From: an uncultured bacterium
Lineage (GTDB): Bacteria > Cyanobacteriota > Vampirovibrionia > Gastranaerophilales > Gastranaerophilaceae
Direction: 5' to 3'
DNA: 64,000 nt
Assembly: GCA_902783835.1 (NCBI GenBank)
Contig: CACZSN010000014.1
Coordinates: 62,001-126,000, forward strand
A program made the translations under genes and the position numbers. Of the stretch, positions 16,861-25,771 are shown piece by piece (the stretch's first letter is position 1; every line of letters begins with the position of its first letter). The notes below the pieces were generated by a model that was given only the letters and a program-made list of their open reading frames with translations, did not search any database and was not told where the DNA came from.

Positions 16861-18804
16861 ATGGATTTCAGCAATTATTATTTAAAAAGACTTTCCGCAT
16901 TATCAATCAAAGATTCAGCAGGAATTCAAAGCGGTTATGATACAGAAGCTGTAACAAATGTATCAATCTTTTCAAGTGCAAACACTCAAGAATTACAATC
17001 CCTCGACTATTCAAAATTGTTGAGCGATGCAACAGACACAGAATTAAACGAAGGTGTTACAGACAGAAACCAAAAAGGTTTAAACAACATTTTGAAATCA
17101 TTCATCGATTTGGATGAAGTAAAAGAAGCAGCAGACCTCGATAGCGACGGAGAAGTTACAGACGATGAACTTAAAGAATACATCTCAACAGTAGCAGGCA
17201 AAGATGGCGATGCTTCAAGTTTAACAATGGCTGATATTGATGCGGTTATTGAAGAATTAGGAATTGATTTGGAATCAATCGCGGAAAAATCAATGGATGA
17301 AGCTTTGCAAGCGGCAGCAGATGCAAACGAAGATGCTCTTCAAGAACTTGAAGGTGAAAAGGAAGCAGAAAAAGCTCAAGAAACTCAACAAGCACAACAA
17401 GCTCAACAAACACAAGCTTCTAACGGTAACTACGGCGGAAGCAGAAATGTTTCAGGCAACAGCAACGCTGCAAGCACTCAACAAGCTCAACAGCCGAAAA
17501 CAATCGATAACATGACTCTTGAAGAATTGGAAACAGAAAAACAATCAAGACAAGCTGATTTGCAAGATGCACAAGATGCAGTTAACGATATTCACAGCGG
17601 CAAGAACGAAAAAGTTAAAGATGCACAAGATAAAGCAGATGAAGCAAAAGAAAAATACGAAAAAGCTTTAGACAGTGACAAAAACGTTCCTCAAGAATTG
17701 AAGGACAAACAAACACAAAATACAAAATCAATCGAAACAAATGACAAAAAACTTTCTGAAAAAGAAGTTGATATCAATAACAAAGAATCAGAAATCAACA
17801 CTCAAGAAAACACCGTTTCTTCATTGAACAGTAACTTAACTTCACTTGAAAGCTCATTGTCATCATTACCTTCACCCACAGGCAAAGATGAAGATAAAGA
17901 CAAAGATGCTCAAATTTCAGAAAAGAAAAAGAGCATAGAATCACAAATTTCAGACAAAAAAGCTGAAATTGAAGAAGCTAAGCAAAAACTTGAAGATCAA
18001 AAAACAGCATTAACAAAATTAAAGGAAGAAAAAACTCAACTCGAAACTGAAAAAACAGAATTAGAAAAAGCAAAACAAGAAATTCAAAAGCAAATTCAAG
18101 AAAAATGCTCAACTGAAACAAAAGAAGCGATGGCTGCATACAACGAAGCAAAAGCAAACGTTGATACAGTTAAGAAAACCGAATTAACAACAGCAACAGC
18201 AGCTCTTGATAAAGCAAGAACATCTGTTTCGGAAGTTGAAACAAAAATCACGGAAGCTAAAAACAAAAAGACAGAAAAAGAAAACAGTGTAAACAAATTT
18301 GATTTTGACTTCGGTGAAAACTTAACTCCTGAACAAAAATCAGCACTTGAAAAATTTGAAGCTAACTACGAAAAGAATAAAGACAGATATGAAGCAGTAG
18401 CAGAAAAAACAGGTGTTCCGGCAGAATTGGTTGCAGCAATTCACTGGAGAGAAAGCTCAGGAAACTTCGATACATACCTCCACAACGGTGATCCGCTCGG
18501 ACAACCGACAACACATGTTCCGGCAGGTATCAACTACAGCAACTGGGAAGATGCAGCTTGCGATGCAATGACAAGATACATTGACCAAAGCAAACTTGAT
18601 AAAGACGATGTTAACACATACTATGACGTTGCAGAAAGATACAACGGCTTAGGTTACAGAAACAAAGGTGTTCAATCACCTTACGTATGGGCAGGAACAA
18701 CAAACTACTCAGGCGGTAAATATGTAGCAGATGGTGTTTACGATGCAAACTATATTGACAAACAATTAGGTGTTGCAGTTATGTTGAAAAGACTTATGTC
18801 ATAA
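16861..18804 (+). CDS. EF-hand/coiled-coil protein with C-terminal lysozyme-like domain (paralogue B)
   Basis: 647 residues from the ATG at 16861, preceded by AAGG; an in-frame ATG at 16816 lies inside the promoter and is rejected. No signal peptide. The N-terminal module is clearly homologous to paralogue A, and the EF-hand loop D92-E103 (DLDSDGEVTDDE) is canonical and falls at the same residue number. A coiled coil spans about 220-475. The C-terminal domain (about 500-647) differs from that of A. It has HWRESSG with probable catalytic E531, then HNGDPLG, NYSNWEDAACDA and GLGYRNKG, a pattern I associate with phage-type endolysins. So the two proteins share an export or docking module but carry different wall hydrolases. 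Confidence 0.7.
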   Translation: MDFSNYYLKRLSALSIKDSAGIQSGYDTEAVTNVSIFSSANTQELQSLDYSKLLSDATDTELNEGVTDRNQKGLNNILKSFIDLDEVKEAADLDSDGEVTDDELKEYISTVAGKDGDASSLTMADIDAVIEELGIDLESIAEKSMDEALQAAADANEDALQELEGEKEAEKAQETQQAQQAQQTQASNGNYGGSRNVSGNSNAASTQQAQQPKTIDNMTLEELETEKQSRQADLQDAQDAVNDIHSGKNEKVKDAQDKADEAKEKYEKALDSDKNVPQELKDKQTQNTKSIETNDKKLSEKEVDINNKESEINTQENTVSSLNSNLTSLESSLSSLPSPTGKDEDKDKDAQISEKKKSIESQISDKKAEIEEAKQKLEDQKTALTKLKEEKTQLETEKTELEKAKQEIQKQIQEKCSTETKEAMAAYNEAKANVDTVKKTELTTATAALDKARTSVSEVETKITEAKNKKTEKENSVNKFDFDFGENLTPEQKSALEKFEANYEKNKDRYEAVAEKTGVPAELVAAIHWRESSGNFDTYLHNGDPLGQPTTHVPAGINYSNWEDAACDAMTRYIDQSKLDKDDVNTYYDVAERYNGLGYRNKGVQSPYVWAGTTNYSGGKYVADGVYDANYIDKQLGVAVMLKRLMS

Positions 18805-18814
18805 TAAAAAATTC

Positions 18815-18844
18815 AAAACTCCCCTTTATGAGGGGAGTTTTTTT
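18815..18844 (+). terminator. terminator of paralogue B
   Basis: AAAACTCCCCT (18815-18825) pairs with AGGGGAGTTTT (18831-18841), followed by T; it also borders the facing gene. Confidence 0.85.
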
Positions 18845-19619
18845 ATTGAATATCAACTGAAATATTTGTAAATTCTATATCATCATAATCGATGTAAGCA
18901 GTTTGAAAAAGATTTTTACCTGCTTTGATGGTAATAGAATTTTTCTGGTTTGGTTTGATTAAATTTTGAGGAATTTTAATTTTTTGATTATCGCCATTCA
19001 AGTGGATTTCGCAAATTTTATTACCGTTGCAATATACTTCCGGAGCGGATGCAAAACTTGTTCTGACGCGGGATTGACCTGCATTTTTAGCAGCAAGAGT
19101 ATCTATCCCGATAATTGAACCGATAGTAAGAATAGCATCTTTTCCGAGAGCGGACGGAATGAAGAAATCTTTAGAATAGAATGCACCTATTGCTTTTGAG
19201 GTAAAATCTTCGGCATTTGCCGAATTAATACTATAATTATTGTCACCCAAATGAATCATATCCGTTTCGATAGAAATGTTGCCGATTTCAGTTTTTTCAA
19301 TGCCGATAATCAAAGGTGTTTTACCTGTTTCATTGATTGTGAGAGAAAACGGTTTGTATCCGTCTTTTTGGACCGATAAAATTGTAGGAGCTTTAATTTT
19401 GGCATTAAGTTCAAATCGACCGTCATTATCGGTAATTGTGACAAATTTCAAAGCGGGAGCGGAAACTTTTGCCTGAGGAATACCTTTTCCTGTCTTTGAA
19501 TCAATAATTTGACTAAAGTTTTTCAACTGTTCGCTTTTTTCGACCCCGCCCGTCACAGCACAATTACCTTCAAGAGTTACAAAAAATAAAATAAACAAAA
19601 CACAAAATATTTTTTTCAT
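18843..19619 (-). CDS. secreted protein with carboxypeptidase-regulatory-like domain
   Basis: 258 residues from the ATG at 19619, chosen for its GAGGGG ribosome site and for placing MKKIF at the N-terminus of a signal peptide (cut near GNCA, residues 17-20). Residues 30-105 form a CarboxypepD_reg-like beta-sandwich (IIDSKTGKGIPQAKV, then DNDGRFELNA). The second half, with a conserved-looking FTSKAIGAFYSKDFFIPSALGKDAI, is unknown but predicted beta-rich. It probably acts at the cell surface or in the periplasm as a binding module. It faces paralogue B and shares its terminator region. Confidence 0.6.
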   Translation of the reverse strand: MKKIFCVLFILFFVTLEGNCAVTGGVEKSEQLKNFSQIIDSKTGKGIPQAKVSAPALKFVTITDNDGRFELNAKIKAPTILSVQKDGYKPFSLTINETGKTPLIIGIEKTEIGNISIETDMIHLGDNNYSINSANAEDFTSKAIGAFYSKDFFIPSALGKDAILTIGSIIGIDTLAAKNAGQSRVRTSFASAPEVYCNGNKICEIHLNGDNQKIKIPQNLIKPNQKNSITIKAGKNLFQTAYIDYDDIEFTNISVDIQ

Positions 19620-19784
19620 AAAAAATCCCCTCTTACACCCCACTATAAAATTTTTTTATACTGAAATAATCCTGTTTTTATTTTTATGTAAAGGTGATAT
19701 TAAGATTTTTAGATTTTGAATGTTACATTTGTTTCATATTTTGTTTAAATATGGTATTATAATAATCTAAAGGAGAGTGTTATT

Positions 19785-20537
19785 ATGTTGAAAAAAGTTG
19801 CATCTGTTTTAATTTTAGTTATACTTGGCATATGCCTTTTGTATAGCGGTTGGTTGGTTTTTGAGAAAAAGCAAGTTCAATCGGCGGAAGGTCTTTACAA
19901 AATCGCCCGTACTGAACTTTTGAACAAAATTATTGCCGAAAAGAACTTACATTCTTACGTTGAAATCGGTTTAAACAACCCATATGCAAACTATACAAAC
20001 ATTATTGCCGAAGAAAAATATTCTGTTGACCCATATTTGGTAAACGGATTTGATTTTTCGGATGATGAAAGTTTTAAACACTGGTTGCCGTATTGCACAC
20101 ACAGAATGACCAGTGATGAATTTTTTGCACAAAACAAAGACAAATTTGATATTTTCTTCATTGACGGTTTGCACGAAGAATCTCAATGCGACAAAGATAT
20201 TCAAAATGCCCTTCAAGCGGTTAATGTAGGCGGTTACGTCGTTGTTCGTGACGTTTTGCCAAGAACGGAAGCACAACAATCCGTCCCGAGAAATACAAAC
20301 GGAATTTGGGTTGGAGATGTTTGGAAATCTTTCTACAAAGTTGCAAAAATGCATAATCCGAACCTCGAAATCTTCCTTGTTAATAAAGAAAGAGGATTGG
20401 GTGTAATTCACAAATTGGCTGATTTTAATTACAACATCCCGAAAGATGACGGAATTACATACAAAGAGTATCTTGAAAATGTTCACAAAACAGTTGAAAT
20501 TATCAGTATGGAAGATCTTGATAAAAAATTAAAATAA
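19785..20537 (+). CDS. membrane-anchored methyltransferase-like protein (Methyltransf_24 type)
   Basis: 250 residues: an N-terminal TM helix (about 5-25), then a Rossmann-like domain. YVEIGLNNPYAN (about 59-70) is a poor version of SAM motif I, lacking the usual glycine spacing. FDIFFIDGLHEESQCDKDIQNAL and GGYVVVRDVLP correspond to the second half of class I methyltransferases of the sugar-modifying/cephalosporin hydroxylase-like group. The weak SAM motif means activity is uncertain. GGAGAG before the ATG is the ribosome site. Monocistronic with a hairpin after it. Confidence 0.6.
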   Translation: MLKKVASVLILVILGICLLYSGWLVFEKKQVQSAEGLYKIARTELLNKIIAEKNLHSYVEIGLNNPYANYTNIIAEEKYSVDPYLVNGFDFSDDESFKHWLPYCTHRMTSDEFFAQNKDKFDIFFIDGLHEESQCDKDIQNALQAVNVGGYVVVRDVLPRTEAQQSVPRNTNGIWVGDVWKSFYKVAKMHNPNLEIFLVNKERGLGVIHKLADFNYNIPKDDGITYKEYLENVHKTVEIISMEDLDKKLK

Positions 20538-20549
20538 AGTATAAAATTA

Positions 20550-20577
20550 AAGGCAGAATTTCGGTTCTGCCTTTTTT
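20550..20577. terminator. bidirectional terminator
   Basis: AAGGCAGAA (20550-20558) pairs with TTCTGCCTT (20565-20573) around a TTTCGG loop, with T on the right and partial A on the left. Confidence 0.8.
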
Positions 20578-20580
20578 AAA

Positions 20581-21951
20581 CTAATTTTTGGAAACGCAAC
20601 TTGTTAAAGCATCCGTAATTTTTTCCGCTTCAATAATTTTTATGGTAAATTTATCGTTTGAAACGAGATTATTTTTGGGAATAACAACTTTTTTAAAGCC
20701 TAATTTTTGAGCCTCGGCAATTCGTTTTTCAATGTTATTCACTTTTCTGATTTCACCGGAAAGTCCTATTTCTCCGATAAAGACGGTATCCGGACTTACA
20801 ACGACATCTCTTGCACAGGTAATAATAGCAATTGCAACCCCCAAATCAGCAGCCGGCTCATCAATTTCCATTCCTCCGGTAATATTCACATAAACATCGG
20901 ATGTGTTAAATTTCAAACCGATACGTTTTTCAATAACGGCAAGGATTTGCAATAATCGGTTATAGTCAATTCCGTTTGAAACCCTACGCGGAGCAGGATA
21001 AGCTGTCGAACCGACAAGAGCCTGTATCTCAGCCGTAATAACGCGACTGCCTTCAAATGCCATAATCACGGTACTCCCCGAAATTAAAGCACCACTTCTT
21101 TCACTTAAAAATATTTCATTAGGGTTTGAAATTTCTTTCAAACCTGTTTCAACCATATTAAAAATACCGATTTCATTCGTACTTCCGAAACGGTTTTTTA
21201 TCCCTCTCAAAATTCGGTATGATTTATATTTATCCCCCTCAAAATGGAGAACAACATCAACCATATGTTCCAAAACTCTCGGACCGGCAATATTTCCGTC
21301 TTTCGTAACATGCCCGATAATAATGGTTGTAATATTTTTGCTTTTAGCGATATCCGTAAAAATATTTGTGCATTCTCTAATTTGAGAAACACTTCCCGCA
21401 CCGCTTGTAATATTTGAATCAAAAACGGCTTGAATACTGTCAATAATCAAGAAGTCGGGTTTTAGTTCATTGATTTGTTTTTTTACGTTTGAAACATCTG
21501 TTTGTGCATAAACATAAATATTTTCGGAATTCACATTCAATCGTTCTGCACGGAGTTTAACCTGATTTGCAGATTCTTCCGCACAAACATAGAGAACTTT
21601 TTTGTTTGCATCAGAAATTGCCCTTGCAGTTTGCAAAACGAGAGTGGATTTTCCTATTCCGGGATCGCCTGCAAGCAGAATAGTTGAACCTGCAACCGCT
21701 CCGCCGCCCAAAACTCTGTCAAATTCCTCAAACCCCGTTGTTAATCTGACTTTTTCGTCAATTGTAATTTCGTTAATTTTGGAAACTTCACCAACATCAA
21801 CAATTGAACTTTGTTTAACTTTTTCTGATGATGAAGAAGCGGTTTCTTCGACAAAACTTGCCCAAGAACCACATTCAGGGCATTTTCCCATATATTTTGG
21901 AGTTTCGTAACCGCAATTTTGACAAACCCATTTTGTTTTGACAGTAGCCAT
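20581..21951 (-). CDS. radA: DNA repair protein RadA/Sms
   Basis: 456 residues, full length. The N-terminal zinc finger is C10-x2-C13 and C24-x2-C27. The RecA-like ATPase has Walker A GDPGIGKST and the RadA-specific KNRFG motif, followed by a C-terminal Lon-protease-like domain without the protease site. RadA is a hexameric helicase that processes recombination intermediates. An AGGAG ribosome site precedes the start. It lies 34 nt behind the FliK-like gene on the same strand, so the two may be co-transcribed. Confidence 0.95.
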   Translation of the reverse strand: MATVKTKWVCQNCGYETPKYMGKCPECGSWASFVEETASSSSEKVKQSSIVDVGEVSKINEITIDEKVRLTTGFEEFDRVLGGGAVAGSTILLAGDPGIGKSTLVLQTARAISDANKKVLYVCAEESANQVKLRAERLNVNSENIYVYAQTDVSNVKKQINELKPDFLIIDSIQAVFDSNITSGAGSVSQIRECTNIFTDIAKSKNITTIIIGHVTKDGNIAGPRVLEHMVDVVLHFEGDKYKSYRILRGIKNRFGSTNEIGIFNMVETGLKEISNPNEIFLSERSGALISGSTVIMAFEGSRVITAEIQALVGSTAYPAPRRVSNGIDYNRLLQILAVIEKRIGLKFNTSDVYVNITGGMEIDEPAADLGVAIAIITCARDVVVSPDTVFIGEIGLSGEIRKVNNIEKRIAEAQKLGFKKVVIPKNNLVSNDKFTIKIIEAEKITDALTSCVSKN

Positions 21952-21985
21952 GATATTTCTCCTATAAGGCGATTATATCACAGTC

Positions 21986-22984
21986 TTATTCCAATTTTGC
22001 CTTACGATTTTCAATAAGCGAAGCATTTTTATCAATATCAATAATAATCCTTACCGCGGTTTGAGCCATCAAAATTAAAAACGGATTTACGTGCTGACTT
22101 GTATTTACGGAAACTTGAGTTTGAGCATTTTCCGGTTTTTTAACCTTACCCAAAACTTCTTTTTTCTCAAAAGACATCTCGGTTTGCACATTATAATCCT
22201 TAGCTTCCGCCTTCAAAAGCTCCATAACTTTTTCTTTCGGGAAAATATCTCCTGCCGTAATATTGAAATTTATTGTGGAATCATTTTTGAAAATCAATAC
22301 CTGAACATTTCCAAAATTTACTGTTTGAATGAGTATAGTTATTGTATCTTCGCCTGCGATCCCTTCTTCACCGTTTTCGGATTTTGTACCGATTTCGATA
22401 GAAAAATTCTGTTCACCCAAAGGTAACCACGGCAAATATAATAACATCATATTTTTTAAAACTTGAACTTGTTGAGTATCCGCCTTCGGTGTACAAGCAT
22501 TCAAAATAGCTATCAGTTCACCCATTTGAGAGCCGGTTGTCATATTTCCCGTCGGTGCAAATTTTGCAGTCATATTAAAAAGCTTACCAAGTGCATCTTT
22601 CCCATTCTGCTGCATAAATGCCATCAGTTTACCTAAATCCATTTGAGAATTCATCAAAAGTTGTGCAACATCAGGTTTTGCCAATTGAGCCAATGCACGA
22701 TTGTCCGCCATTGTCGTCAAAAAAGACTCCATATCCTTTTGCATATTTAATAAATCCTTCAAAACCAAACTCATTTCGTTCGCCTGAAGTTGTTGAGAAG
22801 CTTGCAAATTTGCAAAAAATTGATAAAGAGATTTTGCCGACTGATTAACAAATTGTTGAGTATTTTGAACAACAGCCTGTTGTACGACAGTCGAAACCAC
22901 TTCTGCCGCAACCGCTTTTGCCGTATTCATATTTGTATTTACAAACCGAGCATTGTTCGGATTGAAATTTATACCTTCGCTCAT
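21986..22984 (-). CDS. FliK-like protein (putative hook-length/T3S specificity-switch domain)
   Basis: 332 residues, no signal peptide, no TM helix. The N-terminal 180 residues are Gln/Asn/Ala-rich and helical, as in secreted ruler proteins. Residues 183-290 (LPWLPLGEQNFSIEIG, then VNFGNVQVLIFKND, then IFPKEKVMELLKAEAKDYNVQ) resemble the FliK/YscP C-terminal Flg_hook domain: a repeated strand pattern around an LG, then a helix. The family switches flagellar or T3S export specificity. This is pattern recognition of a divergent domain, so moderate confidence. No other flagellar gene is in the window. TATAAT about 20 nt before the start suggests a housekeeping promoter. Confidence 0.45.
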   Translation of the reverse strand: MSEGINFNPNNARFVNTNMNTAKAVAAEVVSTVVQQAVVQNTQQFVNQSAKSLYQFFANLQASQQLQANEMSLVLKDLLNMQKDMESFLTTMADNRALAQLAKPDVAQLLMNSQMDLGKLMAFMQQNGKDALGKLFNMTAKFAPTGNMTTGSQMGELIAILNACTPKADTQQVQVLKNMMLLYLPWLPLGEQNFSIEIGTKSENGEEGIAGEDTITILIQTVNFGNVQVLIFKNDSTINFNITAGDIFPKEKVMELLKAEAKDYNVQTEMSFEKKEVLGKVKKPENAQTQVSVNTSQHVNPFLILMAQTAVRIIIDIDKNASLIENRKAKLE

Positions 22985-23092
22985 AATTGTTCATCTTCTA
23001 TTATAATGATTTCGATTTCTATTTCAATTCAATTTTGAAAAAATACAACGGGATAACGACTTTACAAAACTTAATATCTCGTAATAATCCGT

Positions 23093-23120
23093 TAAATAAA
23101 TGATGAATTGATGTCGATAT
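23093..23120 (+). promoter_or_regulatory. possible SigD/sigma-28-type promoter
   Basis: TAAA (23093-23096), 16 nt, GTCGATAT (23113-23120). The Bacillus SigD consensus is TAAA-N14-16-GCCGATAT, so one base differs. It precedes the 111-residue acidic protein gene. Confidence 0.45.
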
Positions 23121-23161
23121 ATGAGTTAGACTGAATTAGTCAAGGAAAGAAGTGGTTTAAA

Positions 23162-23497
23162 ATGTCATTTGAAACGTCGCCAATCAGGCAACCTTACATT
23201 CAAAATCCGCAAACCGTAAAAAATAACGGAGGCGGAGGCAATTTAGGCTACATGCAACAAGGAAAAAAGAGAAAACAGGAAGAAGAAGAAGAAAAAAAAC
23301 TTCTTGCTGAAGATGAACCCGATATCCTTGACTTAAATTCAGATGATGATTTCAACGCAAAGTTTGGAGAAGAAGAAAAGAAAGAAAAAGCTTCAAACAA
23401 AAATTGGTTTGAAAATATAGCGGACAAAATCGAGAAGAAATTAGAAGAAAAAACTCATAACGATTCCTCAAATCCTTTTACGAATACGACTTTTTAG
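23162..23497 (+). CDS. small acidic/charged hypothetical protein
   Basis: 111 residues, not recognised. It has no signal peptide. A Pro/Asn/Gly N-terminus (SPIRQPYIQNP, then GGGG) leads into alternating Lys and Glu blocks (KKRKQEEEEEKK) and an Asp/Glu-rich centre, so it is likely disordered with a short C-terminal helix. A sigma-28-like promoter lies 42 nt upstream and the gene is divergent from the FliK-like gene, hinting at the same regulon. Its stop overlaps the stop of the facing marC-like gene. Confidence 0.5.
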   Translation: MSFETSPIRQPYIQNPQTVKNNGGGGNLGYMQQGKKRKQEEEEEKKLLAEDEPDILDLNSDDDFNAKFGEEEKKEKASNKNWFENIADKIEKKLEEKTHNDSSNPFTNTTF

Positions 23498-24138
23498 AAT
23501 TTGATATGGAATGCTTCTATAATGCCGTCAATAAAGAATTGGCAAGCAAGAGCGGTCAACAATACACCGAAAATACGGGTAAGAACATTGATACCTGAGC
23601 GTCCCAAAAATTTTGCGATATAAGTTGCATATCGGAATGCGACCCAGCAAAGAAGCATATTTAAGAACAGTGCAACAATTACGATAATTTGGTTAATCGG
23701 CTGCGTTTGGTATTCTTTCATCATCAAAACCAAAAGCGTCATCGAAGCGGGACCGGACAAAAGCGGAATTGCGAGAGGAAATACGGAAATATCTTGTCTT
23801 CTGTCGGTTTCTTTTTTAGCTGCACCACTTTCGGATTTCATTTGCGGTTCGGGATTTGCCATAACCATATCAATAGAAAGAAATAACAACAAAATACCAC
23901 CTGCAAACTTGAATGCCGGAAGCGAAAGTCCAAACCATTCAAGGATTACATTTCCTAATAAAGCAAATGCCGTAAGAATAAAAAATGAAATGACAGGACC
24001 TTTAAATGCCATTTTTCTTTGATATCTCGGAGAATAATTTGCCGTCAAAGATATAAATATCGGCAAATTTCCCAAAATATCTATCGTGAAAAAAAGTGCA
24101 GAAAAAATCGCAAATAAAGTTTTTAAAATTTCAATCAT
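23494..24138 (-). CDS. MarC family membrane protein
   Basis: 214 residues with six predicted TM helices and the MarC-family features: LFFTIDILGNLPIFISLT near the N-terminus, FAGGILLFLSIDM and FPLAIPLLSGPASMTLLVLMM. MarC proteins were once linked to multidrug resistance; their transport role is unproven. It may be transcribed from the leuA promoter (21-nt gap, same strand). Its 3' end overlaps the stop of the facing small acidic protein gene. Confidence 0.85.
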   Translation of the reverse strand: MIEILKTLFAIFSALFFTIDILGNLPIFISLTANYSPRYQRKMAFKGPVISFFILTAFALLGNVILEWFGLSLPAFKFAGGILLLFLSIDMVMANPEPQMKSESGAAKKETDRRQDISVFPLAIPLLSGPASMTLLVLMMKEYQTQPINQIIVIVALFLNMLLCWVAFRYATYIAKFLGRSGINVLTRIFGVLLTALACQFFIDGIIEAFHIKF

Positions 24139-24159
24139 TTTTAACTCTTCTTATTTACA

Positions 24160-25680
24160 TTATTGCATTTTTGCAATTATATTCAAGCCGTTAAAGATTG
24201 CCTTAACGTTTGCATTTGCGGTACTTTCATCTTGTCCTCTTGCGATAATAATTTTGCCGTTCGGAGCTTCAAATTTAATAACGGTCATCGCAGTAGCACC
24301 TGAACCCAAAAGTTCTTCGTCCATCGCTTTTTGTTCATAATGAACGAGTTTTTGTTCAAAACCTGTTTGTTTCAATGCATTGAGACAAGCATCAAGCGGC
24401 CCGTTTCCTTTTCCTTCGACTTCAAATCTGTCTTCATTGTGTGTAAACGTCAATTTGTAATCATTTTCATTTACCTTATCCAATTTTAAAATGTGGAAAG
24501 GACCTTTCACGTCAAAAACTTCTTTTAAATAAATGTCTATGAGGTTGCGAGTAGGCAATTCTCCGACTTTTTCAGCTGCTTCTTTAATTGTCGGGGAAAT
24601 TCTTTCCGCCTCTTGAATTGTAATCGGATAACCGGCACGGCTGATGATTTCGTAGAGTGCTGTTTTGCCTGATTGGCTTGTGATACCCAATTTTTCGTCA
24701 TCTTTTCTTCCGATAAGTGACGGGTGAATAGGTCTGTATGCACCTTTTTCCATATCTTTTGTCTTAACCGCACCGTCTTGGTGAATACCGCTTCTGTGAG
24801 CGAGTGCTTCAGGTCCGATTAAAGGAGCTTTTTCATAAATTTTAACCTTTGACATTTCTTCAATAATCAAAGCTGTTTCATAAATTTTTGACAAATCAAC
24901 GGGAACATCAACTCCTGAATTATGCAAAGCGACTGCAACTTCGTAGAAGTTTGTATTTCCTGCTCTTTCGCCCAATCCGTTCAGTGCCGTTTCCAATTGA
25001 ACAGCGCCTTTGAAATAGCTCTCAACAGTTGCGGCAGTAGCCATTCCAAGGTCATTGTGACAGTGAACCGAAATATTTATATCTTTCGGAAGTGCGTTAT
25101 AAACTTTTTCAACCAAATCCGTAAAATTTTTAACTCTTGAACGTTCAACGGTATTAGGCAAATTAATTGTTGTTGCACCTGCTTTTACAACTTTTTTAAA
25201 TGTTTCAATAACGAAATCAATATTTTCCGCACAATCACCAAAGTGTTCCGCTGAAAATTCGATATCGGCATTTTTACCTAATTTTGATTTTGCAAATTTT
25301 ACCGCTTCGATTGCTGTTTTTTGAACTTCTTCGGGACATTTATTCAAAACGTATTTCATATTAAACGGACTCATCGCAATAAAAGTATGCAAACGAGGTT
25401 TTTTAGCGGGACTGATTGCTTCAACGGCTCTTATGATGTCGTTTTCGACAGCTCTTGCAAGTCCGCTGATTGTAACATTAGAAGGAGCAATTTCCGCAAG
25501 TCTTTTACAAGTTTCAAAATCCATTTCGGAAGATGCGGGAAAACCTGCTTCTACTGCCGGAATTTTCAAATCCATCAATAATTTAAAAACTTCCTCTTTT
25601 TCATCAATATTCCAAGGACGTTTCAAAGATTGATTGCCGTCTCTTAAAGTTATATCATAGAAAAAAGGTAATTTTGCCAT
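24160..25680 (-). CDS. leuA: 2-isopropylmalate synthase
   Basis: 506 residues from the ATG at 25680, chosen because GAGGGG lies 8 nt upstream; the longer reading would start inside the promoter. The TIM-barrel DRE lyase has DITLRDGNQSL (metal Asp and catalytic Arg), VHCHNDLGMATA (metal His pair) and NGLGERAGNTN, plus a complete C-terminal LeuA regulatory domain (about 390-506). It condenses acetyl-CoA with 2-oxoisovalerate in leucine synthesis. The pattern is closer to LeuA than to citramalate synthase, but CimA activity cannot be excluded. No T-box or attenuator is visible. IlvD at 60 kb belongs to the same pathway. Confidence 0.85.
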   Translation of the reverse strand: MAKLPFFYDITLRDGNQSLKRPWNIDEKEEVFKLLMDLKIPAVEAGFPASSEMDFETCKRLAEIAPSNVTISGLARAVENDIIRAVEAISPAKKPRLHTFIAMSPFNMKYVLNKCPEEVQKTAIEAVKFAKSKLGKNADIEFSAEHFGDCAENIDFVIETFKKVVKAGATTINLPNTVERSRVKNFTDLVEKVYNALPKDINISVHCHNDLGMATAATVESYFKGAVQLETALNGLGERAGNTNFYEVAVALHNSGVDVPVDLSKIYETALIIEEMSKVKIYEKAPLIGPEALAHRSGIHQDGAVKTKDMEKGAYRPIHPSLIGRKDDEKLGITSQSGKTALYEIISRAGYPITIQEAERISPTIKEAAEKVGELPTRNLIDIYLKEVFDVKGPFHILKLDKVNENDYKLTFTHNEDRFEVEGKGNGPLDACLNALKQTGFEQKLVHYEQKAMDEELLGSGATAMTVIKFEAPNGKIIIARGQDESTANANVKAIFNGLNIIAKMQ

Positions 25681-25771
25681 ATCCTTTGCCCCTCTTTGCA
25701 TAGTTACTTTTTTATTATACAATGTAAATAAAGAAAATCAAAAGTTACTTTAATCCTGAAATGGGGTAAAA

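Noticed and set aside
24160..25771. T-box or leader-peptide attenuator before leuA (and before ilvD)
   Set aside because: The upstream regions are short and show no T-box sequence, Leu-rich leader or terminator/antiterminator pair.
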